Source of the DNA: Meiothermus rufus DSM 22234
GTDB lineage: Bacteria > Deinococcota > Deinococci > Deinococcales > Thermaceae
Length of the DNA: 62,883 nucleotides
Direction of reading: 5' to 3'
Assembly: GCF_000423425.1 (NCBI RefSeq)
Contig: NZ_AUHY01000011.1
Coordinates: 1-62,883 of the forward strand
Positions within the stretch are counted from its first letter, which is position 1; every line of letters begins with the position of its first letter. A model generated the notes under the pieces. That model was given only the letters and a program-made list of their open reading frames with translations. It did not search any database and was not told the origin of the DNA. The position numbers were made by a program, and so were the translations under genes. Shown in pieces: positions 1-7,168 of this stretch.

Positions 1-1
1 C

Positions 2-340
2 AGGACCCCTTTTCCCATCCGGGCCATCCAGGTGGATGGGGGCAGCGAGTTCATGGCCGAGTTTGAGGAGGCCTGCTGTGCTCTGGGGATTGCCTTGTTT
101 GTGCTGCCGCCGAGGAGTCCTAAACTCAATGGTCACGTGGAGCGGGTGCAACGGACCTTTAGGGAGGAGCTCTATACCCGGCCTCTGCCCCCCCGGCTCA
201 GCGAGCTACAGGCAGAGCTGGATGCCTACCTGGACCACTACAACCGCCGAAGGCCTCACATGGCCCTGGGGGGTCTTGCTCCCTTGGAGTATTTAGCTAA
301 GATGCAGGAGGAGTCGGTTCCCCAGTCTCACATGTGTTGA
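2..340 (+). CDS. IS481/IS3-like transposase, C-terminal fragment
   Basis: The frame is open from the left edge of the window, so this is the 3' end of a longer gene. It encodes the second half of a DDE integrase core: a VDGGSEF motif carries the second catalytic Asp, and NGHVERVQRTFREEL carries the catalytic Glu region. It ends in YNRRRPHMALGG and PLEYL, typical of the C-terminal end of IS481/IS3-superfamily transposases. The stop codon lies inside a 79 bp sequence that is repeated in tandem. The putative right end of the element is just after the stop, where the reverse complement begins TGTAATCGGTCAACAC; a TGT terminus fits IS481-type ends. Family placement is by motif only. Confidence 0.85.
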   Translation, partial: RTPFPIRAIQVDGGSEFMAEFEEACCALGIALFVLPPRSPKLNGHVERVQRTFREELYTRPLPPRLSELQAELDAYLDHYNRRRPHMALGGLAPLEYLAKMQEESVPQSHMC

Positions 341-428
341 CCGATTACAGGGTCTTGCTCCCTTGGAGTATTTAGCTAAGATGCAGGAGGAGTCGGTTCC
401 CCAGTCTCACATGTGTTGACCGATTACA
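271..428. repeat. Perfect 79 bp tandem duplication at the IS right end
   Basis: Positions 271-349 and 350-428 are identical base for base. Each copy holds the last 23 codons of the transposase, its stop codon and the presumed IS terminus. The second copy therefore carries the orphan end of the element with no gene in front of it. It could come from slippage, or from two IS copies in tandem of which one was almost fully deleted. Confidence 0.95.
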
Positions 429-433
429 CAAGC

Positions 434-463
434 TTGACACGGAAGCCTGCACTCCCATACGAT
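434..463 (+). promoter_or_regulatory. Promoter of the thiamine operon
   Basis: A perfect -35 box TTGACA (434-439) is followed after 18 nt by TACGAT (458-463), which fits the TANNNT -10 form. The predicted start near 470 lies just before the riboswitch aptamer. The -35 box is only five bases from the end of the duplicated IS terminus, so the insertion may have replaced the native upstream region. Confidence 0.7.
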
Positions 464-471
464 TGAAGCTG

Positions 472-568
472 ATCGGCTAGGGGTGCCCCAATGGAGGGGC
501 TGAGAGCTGGGTTCTTCCCAGCAACCCTTAGAACCTGATCCGGGTAATGCCGGCGGAGGGAAGCCTAT
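472..568 (+). promoter_or_regulatory. TPP riboswitch (THI element)
   Basis: The conserved thi-box core is present in order: GGGGTGCC, GGCTGAGA, an optional P3a hairpin (GCTGGG/CCCAGC), ACCCTTAGAACCTGATC, then GGGTAATGCCGGCGGAGGGA. The closing helix P1 can be drawn from GGCT (475-478) and AGCC (562-565). Thiamine pyrophosphate binding is expected to switch off the genes downstream, thiE to thiC. Confidence 0.96.
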
Positions 569-602
569 GCGGAAGACCCTAACCCCCCAAAACCCAACCC
601 TT

Positions 603-630
603 CCCCTAGGTCCTTTGGCCGGCCTAGGGG
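603..630 (+). promoter_or_regulatory. Candidate riboswitch expression platform hairpin
   Basis: CCCCTAGG (603-610) pairs perfectly with CCTAGGGG (623-630) over a 12-base loop. The 3' arm includes the only purine-rich ribosome-binding candidate before the GTG start of thiE at 638, and no T-run follows. This suggests control of translation by hiding the ribosome binding site rather than a transcription terminator. The switching partner in the aptamer is not resolved. Confidence 0.5.
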
Positions 631-637
631 GTGAAAG

Positions 638-1258
638 GTGCTAGGCAGGCTTTACCTGGTGGTAACCCCAAGGCCGGGCTGGACCGAGGCCTACACCCTG
701 GACCGCACCGAAAGGGCCCTGGCCGGGGGGGTGGAGGTAGTGCAGCTCCGGGCCAAGGATTGGGAGGCGAGGCCCACCCTAAGCCTGGGGGAAAAGATGA
801 AGGCCCTGGCGGAGCGGTACGGAGTCCCCTTCATCCTGAACGACCGCCCGGATCTCGCGGCCCTTCTGGAGGCGGATGGGGTCCACCTGGGCCAGGGGGA
901 CCTTACCCCTAGGGAGGCCCGCCGCTTCTTCCAGGGGCTTGTTGGCCGCTCCACCCATGCCCCCGGCCAGGCCATGAAGGCCCTGGAGGAGGGGGCGGAT
1001 TACCTCTCCGTGGGCCCCGTCTGGGAGACCCCCACCAAGCCGGGGCGGCAGGCGACGGGGCTAGGCTACGTGCGCTGGGCGGCGGAGAACCTAGAGGAGA
1101 GGCCTTGGTTTGCCATCGGGGGGATTGACCTAGAGAGCCTGGACCAGGTCCTGGAGGCCGGGGCCAGGCGGGTGGTGGTGGTCCGGGCCATCCTGGATGC
1201 CCCCGACCCCGAGGGGGCGGCCCGGGCCTTCCGGAGGAGGCTGGATGCTCTGGGTTAA
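638..1258 (+). CDS. thiE: Thiamine-phosphate synthase ThiE
   Basis: Joins HMP pyrophosphate to the thiazole phosphate to make thiamine phosphate in the cytoplasm. The 206-residue protein has the usual length and the TIM-barrel signatures of ThiE: VQLRAKD near residue 35, NDRPDLAALLEADGVHLGQ for substrate and Mg binding, SVGPVWETPTKPG for the phosphate loop, and AIGGID near the C-terminus. Translation starts at GTG 638, just after the hairpin that can mask its ribosome binding site. It is the first gene of the riboswitch-controlled operon and its end overlaps thiS by 14 bases. Codons are strongly biased to GGG and CCC, unlike the genes from 5942 onward. Confidence 0.95.
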   Translation: MLGRLYLVVTPRPGWTEAYTLDRTERALAGGVEVVQLRAKDWEARPTLSLGEKMKALAERYGVPFILNDRPDLAALLEADGVHLGQGDLTPREARRFFQGLVGRSTHAPGQAMKALEEGADYLSVGPVWETPTKPGRQATGLGYVRWAAENLEERPWFAIGGIDLESLDQVLEAGARRVVVVRAILDAPDPEGAARAFRRRLDALG

Positions 1259-1439
1259 CGGCGAGGCCCGCCCCTGGGCGGGCTGGACCCTGGGGGAGGT
1301 CCTCAAGGAGCTCGGGCTAGACCCCAAGGGGGTGGCGATCCTGATCGGGGAGGAGGCCTTCCCCGCGGAGGCGGTTTTGGACCGGGTCCTGGAGGAAGGG
1401 GAGAGGGTGGAGCTCGTCACGCTGATGCAGGGGGGCTAG
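1245..1439 (+). CDS. thiS: Sulfur carrier protein ThiS
   Basis: A 64-residue ubiquitin-like sulfur carrier. Its C-terminal Gly-Gly is activated to a thiocarboxylate that supplies sulfur to ThiG during thiazole synthesis. The protein begins MLWVNGEARP, has the family's DPKGVAILIG strand and ends MQGG. A longer in-frame start exists upstream at 1197 but lies deep in thiE. ATG 1245 has a strong GGAGGAGG sequence at 1232-1239 at the right distance, so it is chosen. The stop codon touches the ATG of thiG. No thiF adenylyltransferase is seen in the window. Confidence 0.95.
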   Translation: MLWVNGEARPWAGWTLGEVLKELGLDPKGVAILIGEEAFPAEAVLDRVLEEGERVELVTLMQGG

Positions 1440-2225
1440 ATGGACGCCTGGCGGGTGGGCAGTAAGGAGTTGAGGAGCCGGCTCCTCATGGGGAGCGGCA
1501 AGTTCAAGGATCTTGGACTGATGCGGGAGGCCATACGGGCCGCGGGGGCCGAGGTGGTCACGGTCTCGGTGCGGCGGGTGGAGGCGGGGGCCCCGGGGCA
1601 TGTGGGGCTTCTGGAGGCCCTGGAGGGGCTAGGGATCACCCTTCTCCCCAACACCGCGGGGGCCCGGACCGCGGAAGAGGCGGTGCGCCTGGCCCGGTTG
1701 GGCCGGATTCTCACGGGGGAGAGCTGGGTCAAGCTCGAGGTCATCCCCGACCCCACCTACCTCCTCCCGGACCCCGTGGGGACCCTCAGGGCGGCGGAGC
1801 GGCTTTTGGAGGAGGGGTTTACCGTGCTACCCTACATCGGCCCCGACCTGGTCCTGGCGCGGCGGCTCGCCGAGCTTGGCACGGCCACGGTGATGCCCCT
1901 CGCCGCCCCCATCGGCTCGGGCTGGGGGGTGAGGACCAGGGCCCTTTTGGAGCTCTTTGCCCGGGAGAAGGCCAGCCTTTCCCCGGTGGTGGTGGACGCG
2001 GGGCTTGGCCTCCCCTCCCACGCCGCCGAGGTCATGGAGCTGGGTCTGGACGCGGTTTTGGTGAACACCGCCATCGCCGAGGCGGAAGACCCCGTGGGGA
2101 TGGCCTGGGCCTTCGCCCGGGCGGTGGAGGCGGGAAGGCGGGCTTACCTTTCGGGCCCCATGCGGCCTAAGGAGGTGGCGAGTCCCTCTAGCCCCGTGGA
2201 GGGGGTACCCGGAAGGAGCCCATGA
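1440..2225 (+). CDS. thiG: Thiazole synthase ThiG
   Basis: Forms the thiazole phosphate ring from deoxyxylulose phosphate, dehydroglycine and the ThiS thiocarboxylate. The 261-residue TIM barrel shows LLMGSGKF near the N-terminus and the Schiff-base lysine in [11 protein letters not shown] (Lys98), followed by [19 protein letters not shown] and the phosphate-binding [11 protein letters not shown] and [10 protein letters not shown] motifs. The start abuts the thiS stop (TAGATGG) and the end overlaps thiO by 4 bases, so translation is likely coupled. The partner oxidase ThiO lies next, as in glycine-using (aerobic) thiazole pathways. Confidence 0.96.
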   Translation: MDAWRVGSKELRSRLLMGSGKFKDLGLMREAIRAAGAEVVTVSVRRVEAGAPGHVGLLEALEGLGITLLPNTAGARTAEEAVRLARLGRILTGESWVKLEVIPDPTYLLPDPVGTLRAAERLLEEGFTVLPYIGPDLVLARRLAELGTATVMPLAAPIGSGWGVRTRALLELFAREKASLSPVVVDAGLGLPSHAAEVMELGLDAVLVNTAIAEAEDPVGMAWAFARAVEAGRRAYLSGPMRPKEVASPSSPVEGVPGRSP

Positions 2226-3148
2226 GGGCCAAGGCCATTGTAGTCGGCGCGGGGATCATCGGAAGCCTCGTGGCCTATGAGCTGAGGAAACGGGGCCTCG
2301 AGGTCCTCCTCCTGGATGCCGGCTTCCCGGGCCGGGCCACGGACGCAAGCGCGGGCATGCTTGCCCCCCACCCCGAGGGGCTAAGGGGGGAGCTCCTGGA
2401 GGCCGCGCTTTGGTCCATCGCGGCCTACCCCGCCCTCCTGGAGGAGCTCAAGCCCTTTGGCCCGGTGGAGGCGGGGTTTTCTGGGGTCTATGTGGCCGCC
2501 CTCTCCCCAAGCGAGGCGGAGCTCTGGGAGGCCCACGACCCCCTTCCCTACCCGGTCCGGGGGGGGCAGGGGGGGAGGCGGTTCCCCGGGGGGTATGTGA
2601 ACCCCAAGGCCCTCCGCCAGGCCCTCCTCAGGGCCCTGTCCGCCCAAGGTGTCCCCCTCCTGGAGGCCCGGGTGGAGGAGATAAGGGAGGGCTGGGTGGG
2701 CTGGGCGGGGGGGGAGGCCCGGGGCCGGTGGACCGTCCTGGCCCTCGGGGCCTGGGGGGGGCGGTTCGGCCTCCCGGTCCGGCCCCTCAAGGGGGAGGCC
2801 CTCCTCCTCCAGGGCCCCCCGCCTCCAGGGCCCCTCTTCGCGGGCGGGGGGTATATCCTTCCCCGGGGGGAAGGGGTTTACCTAGGGGCCACGGAACGGG
2901 AGGGGTGGGCCGAGGGGGTGGACCTTTTCGGCCTTCGGTGGCTTGCGGACTACGCCCACGAGCGGTTTCCCCTCCTGGAGGGGGCCTGGTTCCTGGGGGT
3001 CCTCTGGGGGTTTAGGCCCGCAGGGGAGCTTTTCGTGCGGGAGGTGGCCCCGGGGGTTTTGGCCGCCGGGGGGCACGGGCGGAACGGGGTTCTCCTTGCC
3101 CCCTGGACGGCGCGGCAAGTTTTAAGACTTTTGGGGGTGGAAGGATGA
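2222..3148 (+). CDS. thiO: Glycine oxidase ThiO
   Basis: A flavoprotein of the DAO family that oxidises glycine to dehydroglycine for ThiG. The N-terminus holds the FAD-binding VVGAGIIGS motif (residues 7-15), followed by ASAGMLAPH. The C-terminus has [14 protein letters not shown], where the family closes over the FAD. At 308 residues it is shorter than the roughly 370 of Bacillus ThiO, but all visible FAD motifs are present. Both ends overlap neighbouring genes by 4 bases (ATGA), so it belongs to the same transcript. ThiO rather than a generic D-amino acid oxidase is inferred from position between thiG and thiC. Confidence 0.9.
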   Translation: MRAKAIVVGAGIIGSLVAYELRKRGLEVLLLDAGFPGRATDASAGMLAPHPEGLRGELLEAALWSIAAYPALLEELKPFGPVEAGFSGVYVAALSPSEAELWEAHDPLPYPVRGGQGGRRFPGGYVNPKALRQALLRALSAQGVPLLEARVEEIREGWVGWAGGEARGRWTVLALGAWGGRFGLPVRPLKGEALLLQGPPPPGPLFAGGGYILPRGEGVYLGATEREGWAEGVDLFGLRWLADYAHERFPLLEGAWFLGVLWGFRPAGELFVREVAPGVLAAGGHGRNGVLLAPWTARQVLRLLGVEG

Positions 3149-4452
3149 CGCAGCTGGAAGCGGCAAGGAAGGGCATCGTCACCGAGGAGATGGCCTATGT
3201 GGCCGAGCAGGAAGGGGTTTCCGTGGAGGAGCTCCGGGAAAAGGTGGCCCAGGGCCGGGTGGTCATCCCCAGGAACCCGAACCACAAGACCCTAAAGGAC
3301 TTCAAGGGGATTGGGGAGGGGCTTAGCGTCAAGGTCAACGCCAACCTGGGGACCTCCTACGACTACGTGAACCCCGACGAAGAGGTGGAGAAGGCCCGGG
3401 TGGCCATCCGGTACGGGGCGGACACCATCATGGACCTCTCCACCGGGGGGGACCTTAGGGCCATCCGCCAAAGGATCCTCGAGGTGGCCACTGTCCCCTT
3501 GGGCACCGTCCCCATCTACGAGGCCGAGTTTAGGGCCGCCCGGCGCAAGAACTTCTTTGACATGTCCGCGGATGAGCTCTTAGGGGTCATCGAGGAGCAC
3601 GGGCGGCAGGGGGTGGACTATATCACCGTCCACGTGGGGGTGACCCTGAAGAACCTCGAGGTCTACCGGCATAGCCACCGCACCACCGGGATTGTGAGCC
3701 GGGGCGGGGGGCTTCTCGCCGCTTGGATGCTTCACCGGGGGGAGGAGAACCCCCTCTACGCCCGCTTTGACGATCTCCTGGATATCGCCCGCACCTACGA
3801 TATGACCCTCTCCTTAGGGGACGGGCTTAGGCCCGGCTCCCTCGCCGACAGCAGCGACCGGGCCCAGATCGCCGAGCTCCTCACCATCGGGGAGCTCGCC
3901 GAAAGGGCCCGCCGGGCCGGGGTCCAGGTGATGCTCGAAGGCCCCGGGCATATTCCCCTAAACGAGATCGCGACCAACATCCAGATCCAAAAGAAGCTCA
4001 CGGGCCACGCCCCCTTTTACATCCTGGGGATGCTCCCCGTGGACACCGCCGCGGGGTTTGACCATATCGCCGGGGCCATCGGCGGGGCTATGGCCGGCTG
4101 GCTCGGGGCGGACATGCTCTGCTACCTAACCCCGGCCGAGCACCTGGGCCTGCCTACGGTGGAGCACGTGAAGCAAGGGGTCATCGCCTTCAAGATCGCG
4201 GCCCACGCGGCGGACGTAGCCCGGGGGAACCCGGGGGCCCTCGAGCGGAACCGGAGGATGTCCGAGGCCCGGTACCGGCTGGACTGGGAGGGGCAGTTTG
4301 GTCTTTGCCTTTACCCCGAGGAGGCTAGGCGCATCTACGAGGAGCGGGGTTCCAGGACCAAGGCTTGCAGCATGTGTGGCCCCTTCTGCCCCATGAACCT
4401 GGTGGAGGCGGTTCTGAGGGGCCGGGCCCGGATGGAGCTCCCGGTGGTCTAG
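3145..4452 (+). CDS. thiC: Phosphomethylpyrimidine synthase ThiC
   Basis: A radical SAM-type enzyme that rearranges aminoimidazole ribotide into HMP phosphate, the pyrimidine half of thiamine. The 435-residue protein carries family blocks such as VNANLGTS, GADTIMDLSTGG, MLEGPGHIPLNEI and GMLPVDTAAGFDHI. Its iron-sulfur cysteines sit at the C-terminus as Cys408-X2-Cys411-X3-Cys415. Long bacterial ThiC proteins have CX2CX4C, so this is the short form with one residue fewer. The gene starts on a 4-base overlap with thiO, and its stop overlaps the last 4 bases of the convergent doc gene. Confidence 0.96.
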   Translation: MTQLEAARKGIVTEEMAYVAEQEGVSVEELREKVAQGRVVIPRNPNHKTLKDFKGIGEGLSVKVNANLGTSYDYVNPDEEVEKARVAIRYGADTIMDLSTGGDLRAIRQRILEVATVPLGTVPIYEAEFRAARRKNFFDMSADELLGVIEEHGRQGVDYITVHVGVTLKNLEVYRHSHRTTGIVSRGGGLLAAWMLHRGEENPLYARFDDLLDIARTYDMTLSLGDGLRPGSLADSSDRAQIAELLTIGELAERARRAGVQVMLEGPGHIPLNEIATNIQIQKKLTGHAPFYILGMLPVDTAAGFDHIAGAIGGAMAGWLGADMLCYLTPAEHLGLPTVEHVKQGVIAFKIAAHAADVARGNPGALERNRRMSEARYRLDWEGQFGLCLYPEEARRIYEERGSRTKACSMCGPFCPMNLVEAVLRGRARMELPVV

Positions 4453-4832
4453 GGGGCCTCGAGGTGTTCCGCCAGAACCTGGGCTACCTCCTCCACCTCA
4501 AGCCGGCACTGGGCCACCTCCAGGACCAGGTCAAAGGCTTCTTCGTTGTTAAGGCGGAGGCGGTACCCTTCGATTCGGAGAAAGACTTCGGCTGCAGCAA
4601 AGGCGGTGCGCTTGTTTCCGTCCAGGAAGGGGTGGCCCTTGGCGATGCCCGCCAGGTAAGCGGCGGCCTTCTCGGCTGGGGTAGGGTAAAGCTCCACACC
4701 CCCAAACCCAGCCCAGGGGCGTTCCAAGGCGGCCAGGAGGCGGTTCAAGTCCAGGATGCCCGGGGTGCCGCCGTAGGACCGGACCAAGTCTTCGTGGAGG
4801 GCCAGGATGTCCTCGAGTTCCAGCCTAGGCAT
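4449..4832 (-). CDS. doc: Doc-type Fic toxin (death on curing family)
   Basis: A 127-residue Fic-fold protein with the complete active-site motif HPFLDGNKRTA starting at His67. In phage P1 Doc this fold phosphorylates elongation factor Tu and stops translation. The length and single-domain layout match Doc rather than longer AMP-transferring Fic proteins. The start overlaps the stop of the upstream antitoxin-like gene by 8 bases, typical of a toxin-antitoxin pair. The pair faces against thiC and sits between thiC and thiD. The active residues look intact, so the toxin may be functional; activity is inferred from the motif. Confidence 0.9.
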   Translation of the reverse strand: MPRLELEDILALHEDLVRSYGGTPGILDLNRLLAALERPWAGFGGVELYPTPAEKAAAYLAGIAKGHPFLDGNKRTAFAAAEVFLRIEGYRLRLNNEEAFDLVLEVAQCRLEVEEVAQVLAEHLEAP

Positions 4833-5025
4833 CGGCCAGGCGCCGGTAGAGCTCGTCCCGGTCCTTGAGGGTGAGGAGGTAGGCCATGAGGAACCGGAGC
4901 CTTTCGGGATCCACGCCCTTAGGGACTAAGGCCACCTCCACTTCCTCACCCTCCTCGAGGCCGGGTGGGGCCTCTTCCAGGAGCAGGGCCCACCTTCCTT
5001 CCAGACGGATCACCTTGGCCCTCAT
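4825..5025 (-). CDS. Putative antitoxin partner of Doc
   Basis: A 66-residue protein starting MRAKVIRLEG with an acidic middle (EEGEEVEVALVPKG) and a helical C-terminus (DRDELYRRLADA). The beta-rich N-terminus resembles an AbrB/SpoVT-like DNA-binding swapped hairpin, and the C-terminal helix could be the toxin-neutralising part. It lies directly before doc with an 8-base overlap, which is the main argument for the antitoxin role. A longer frame begins at 5073 but crosses the thiD start. ATG 5025 is preferred because TATACT (5037-5032) lies 6 nt upstream, which suggests a leaderless message. Confidence 0.7.
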   Translation of the reverse strand: MRAKVIRLEGRWALLLEEAPPGLEEGEEVEVALVPKGVDPERLRFLMAYLLTLKDRDELYRRLADA

Positions 5026-5044
5026 AGGCTCAGTATAGGCGAAT
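5026..5044. promoter_or_regulatory. Shared 19 bp divergent start region (antitoxin / thiD)
   Basis: Only 19 bases separate the antitoxin ATG from the thiD ATG. On the minus strand TATACT at 5037-5032 forms a good -10 for a leaderless antitoxin message. On the plus strand TATAGG (5034-5039) lies 5 nt before thiD and could be its -10. The two -10 elements overlap, so an antitoxin bound here would also affect thiD. No clear -35 box is seen for either. Confidence 0.45.
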
Positions 5045-5851
5045 ATGTCAGAGATAAGGGTAGCCCTCACCATCGCCGGCTCCGACTCCGGAGGGGGGGC
5101 TGGGATTCAGGCCGACCTCAAGACCTTCCACCGCTTTGGGGTCTACGGGGCCTCGGCCCTCACCCTCATCACCGCCCAGAACACCCTGGGGGTCCAGGCG
5201 GTGCACCTCCTTCCCCCTGAGCTGGTCTACCGGCAGATCCAGAGCGTGGCCCAGGACCTTCCCGTCCACGCCGCCAAGACCGGGGCCTTGGGGGATGCCC
5301 CCATCATCCGGGCCGTGGCCCAGGGGGTTAGGGATTTTGGGATTGGGCCTTTGGTGGTGGACCCGGTCATGGTGGCCAAGGGGGGGGATAGGCTCCTCGC
5401 GGCGGAGGCGGTCAAGGCCCTGGTAGAGGAGCTCTTCCCCTTGGCGAGCCTCATCACCCCAAACCGCCTCGAGGCCGAGGCCCTCCTAAATAGGCCCATC
5501 CGAAACCTAGAGGAGGCCCAGGAGGCGGCTTTGGCCCTCCTCCGGCTTGGCCCCAAGGCCGTCCTCCTCAAGGGGGGGCATCTGGAGGGGGAGGAGGCCA
5601 TAGACCTCCTCGCCACCCCGGAAGGGGTGGAGGCCTTCCCGGCCCCCCGCATCTCCACCCGAAACACCCACGGCACGGGCTGCACCCTCTCCGCTGGCAT
5701 AACGGCCCTTTTGGCCCAGGAAAGGAAACTGGCCGATGCGGTCAGACAGGCCAAACGCTTCATCAGCCAGGCCATCCAGACCGCCCCCCGCCTCGGACGA
5801 GGCCACGGACCCCTCAACCACTGGGCAGAAGAAGCAGTGGATGACCCATAG
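5045..5851 (+). CDS. thiD: Hydroxymethylpyrimidine/phosphomethylpyrimidine kinase ThiD
   Basis: Phosphorylates HMP and HMP phosphate to give HMP pyrophosphate for ThiE. The 268-residue ribokinase-fold protein begins with [19 protein letters not shown], the family's substrate loop, and has [37 protein letters not shown] and the catalytic anion-hole motif [12 protein letters not shown]. It shares the base composition of the thi operon but is cut off from the riboswitch by the doc pair, which is transcribed the other way, so it needs its own promoter. No second TPP aptamer is visible before it. Confidence 0.95.
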   Translation: MSEIRVALTIAGSDSGGGAGIQADLKTFHRFGVYGASALTLITAQNTLGVQAVHLLPPELVYRQIQSVAQDLPVHAAKTGALGDAPIIRAVAQGVRDFGIGPLVVDPVMVAKGGDRLLAAEAVKALVEELFPLASLITPNRLEAEALLNRPIRNLEEAQEAALALLRLGPKAVLLKGGHLEGEEAIDLLATPEGVEAFPAPRISTRNTHGTGCTLSAGITALLAQERKLADAVRQAKRFISQAIQTAPRLGRGHGPLNHWAEEAVDDP

Positions 5852-5876
5852 GTTCTGAATCTCGTTAGCCATACTG

Positions 5877-5901
5877 CCTACCCTGACTTCGCCAGGCTAG
5901 G
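5877..5901. terminator. Hairpin between convergent thiD and coaBC
   Basis: CCTACCCTG (5877-5885) pairs with CAGGCTAGG (5893-5901) with one C-C mismatch and a 7-base loop. It sits between two converging genes and could stop transcription from either side. There is no T-run on either strand, so termination is only suggested. The rest of 5852-5941 shows no gene. Confidence 0.35.
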
Positions 5902-5941
5902 AATCCCACCCTGGGTAAAGCCATGGCTTCTCCGAAGAAGG

Positions 5942-7168
5942 CTACTGGCTGCCAACTCCTCCCACCAGGAGTCCAACCACCCGGGCCAAAACAGCCTCAG
6001 CAACCTCACCCTTACTCATCAAGGGTAGAGGCTCAACCACTCCCCCCGGCAAAAGCAGGATGACGCGGTTAGTGTCCACAGCAAAACCAGCATCGGAGGC
6101 GGTAATGTCGTTGGCCACAATCATGGAGAGCTGCTTGCGCTCGAGCTTTTCCTGGGCGTTCTTCAGCAAGTCCTCGCTCTCGGCGGCAAAACCCACCACC
6201 ACCGCCGGGCAGCCCACCCGCCGGCGCTGCTCGGCCACGGCCAGCAAGATGTCCTGGGTGTGCTCGAGCTCGATGCGGGGCAAAGCCCCCTTCTTGATCT
6301 TGTGGGCTTGGAGCTGGCGGGGGCGGAAGTCGGCCACCGCGGCGGCCATGATCAGCACGTCGGCCCCGCGGGAGAGCTCCAGGACGGCCTCGGCCATCTG
6401 GGCGGCGGTTTCCACGTCGGTGCGCTCGGCCCCGGTGGGGGTGCGCAGGGCCGCGGCGGTGGCCCCCACCACCAAGCTGACCCTGGCCCCCAGGTCCAGC
6501 GCGGCCTGGGCCAGGGCGAAGCCCTGCTTGCCCGAGGAGCGGTTGCTGAGGTAGCGCACGGGGTCGAGGGGTTCCTGGGTGCCTCCCGCACTCACCACCA
6601 CGTGCTTGCCCACCAGGGGGCCGTTTCGGCTCAGGGCCAGGCGGGCGTGCCCCAGGATTTCGGCGGGCTCGAGCATCCGCCCCAGCCCCACCAAGCCCGA
6701 GGCCATGCGGCCTTGGGCCGGGCCCAGCACCTGCACGCCTCGCTGGCGCAGGGTCTGGAGGTTGGCCTGGGTGGCAGGGTGCTCGAACATGCCCCCGTCC
6801 ATGGCCGGGGCCACCAGCACGGGGCAGCGCGCGGCCAGTGCGGTCAGGGTGAGCAGGTTGTCGGCCTGGCCCGCGGCCAGCTTAGCCAGGGTGTTGGCGC
6901 TGCAGGGGGCGATCAGGAGCAGGTCGGCCCCCTCGCCCAGGCCGACGTGGACCACGTGGGCGTCGCCCTCCCACAGGCTGGTGTGGGCCTTGCGCCCGGT
7001 GAGGGAGGCGAAGGTGAGGGCCGTGACGAAGCGCTCGGCCCCCTCGCTCAGGACCACGTCCACCAGGGCCCCGGCCTGGGTGAGCTTGCTGGCCAGGTCG
7101 GCGGCTTTGTAGGCAGCGACGGAGCCGCTAACGCCTAGCACGATGCGCTTGCCCTGCAGGGGGTTCAC
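5942..7168 (-). CDS. coaBC: Phosphopantothenoylcysteine decarboxylase / synthetase CoaBC
   Basis: A bifunctional enzyme of coenzyme A synthesis: the CoaB half joins cysteine to phosphopantothenate and the FMN-bound CoaC half decarboxylates the product. The 408-residue length is normal. CoaC motifs are GSVAAYKAADL (from residue 15), His74 within HVGLGEGADLLLIAP, and PAMDGGMFEHPAT. CoaB motifs are VVSAGGTQEPLDPVRYLSNRSSGKQG and AAAVADFRP. The loop that holds the reducing cysteine in E. coli CoaC reads ASG here (Ser157), and the usual PAMN reads PAMD. From memory, similar ASGL/PAMD variants occur in some other phyla. It overlaps coaX by 4 bases and forms an operon with it. Confidence 0.94.
   Translation of the reverse strand: MNPLQGKRIVLGVSGSVAAYKAADLASKLTQAGALVDVVLSEGAERFVTALTFASLTGRKAHTSLWEGDAHVVHVGLGEGADLLLIAPCSANTLAKLAAGQADNLLTLTALAARCPVLVAPAMDGGMFEHPATQANLQTLRQRGVQVLGPAQGRMASGLVGLGRMLEPAEILGHARLALSRNGPLVGKHVVVSAGGTQEPLDPVRYLSNRSSGKQGFALAQAALDLGARVSLVVGATAAALRTPTGAERTDVETAAQMAEAVLELSRGADVLIMAAAVADFRPRQLQAHKIKKGALPRIELEHTQDILLAVAEQRRRVGCPAVVVGFAAESEDLLKNAQEKLERKQLSMIVANDITASDAGFAVDTNRVILLLPGGVVEPLPLMSKGEVAEAVLARVVGLLVGGVGSQ

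Noticed and set aside
2410-3015. 201-codon frame inside thiO
   Set aside because: Composed almost only of Gly, Pro and Arg, the expected product of reading GGG/CCC-rich DNA in the wrong frame.
6260-7138. Long open frame on the plus strand across coaBC
   Set aside because: It is antisense to a clear gene, is Gly/His/Gln-rich without hydrophobic core patterns, and arises from the GC-rich codons of coaBC.
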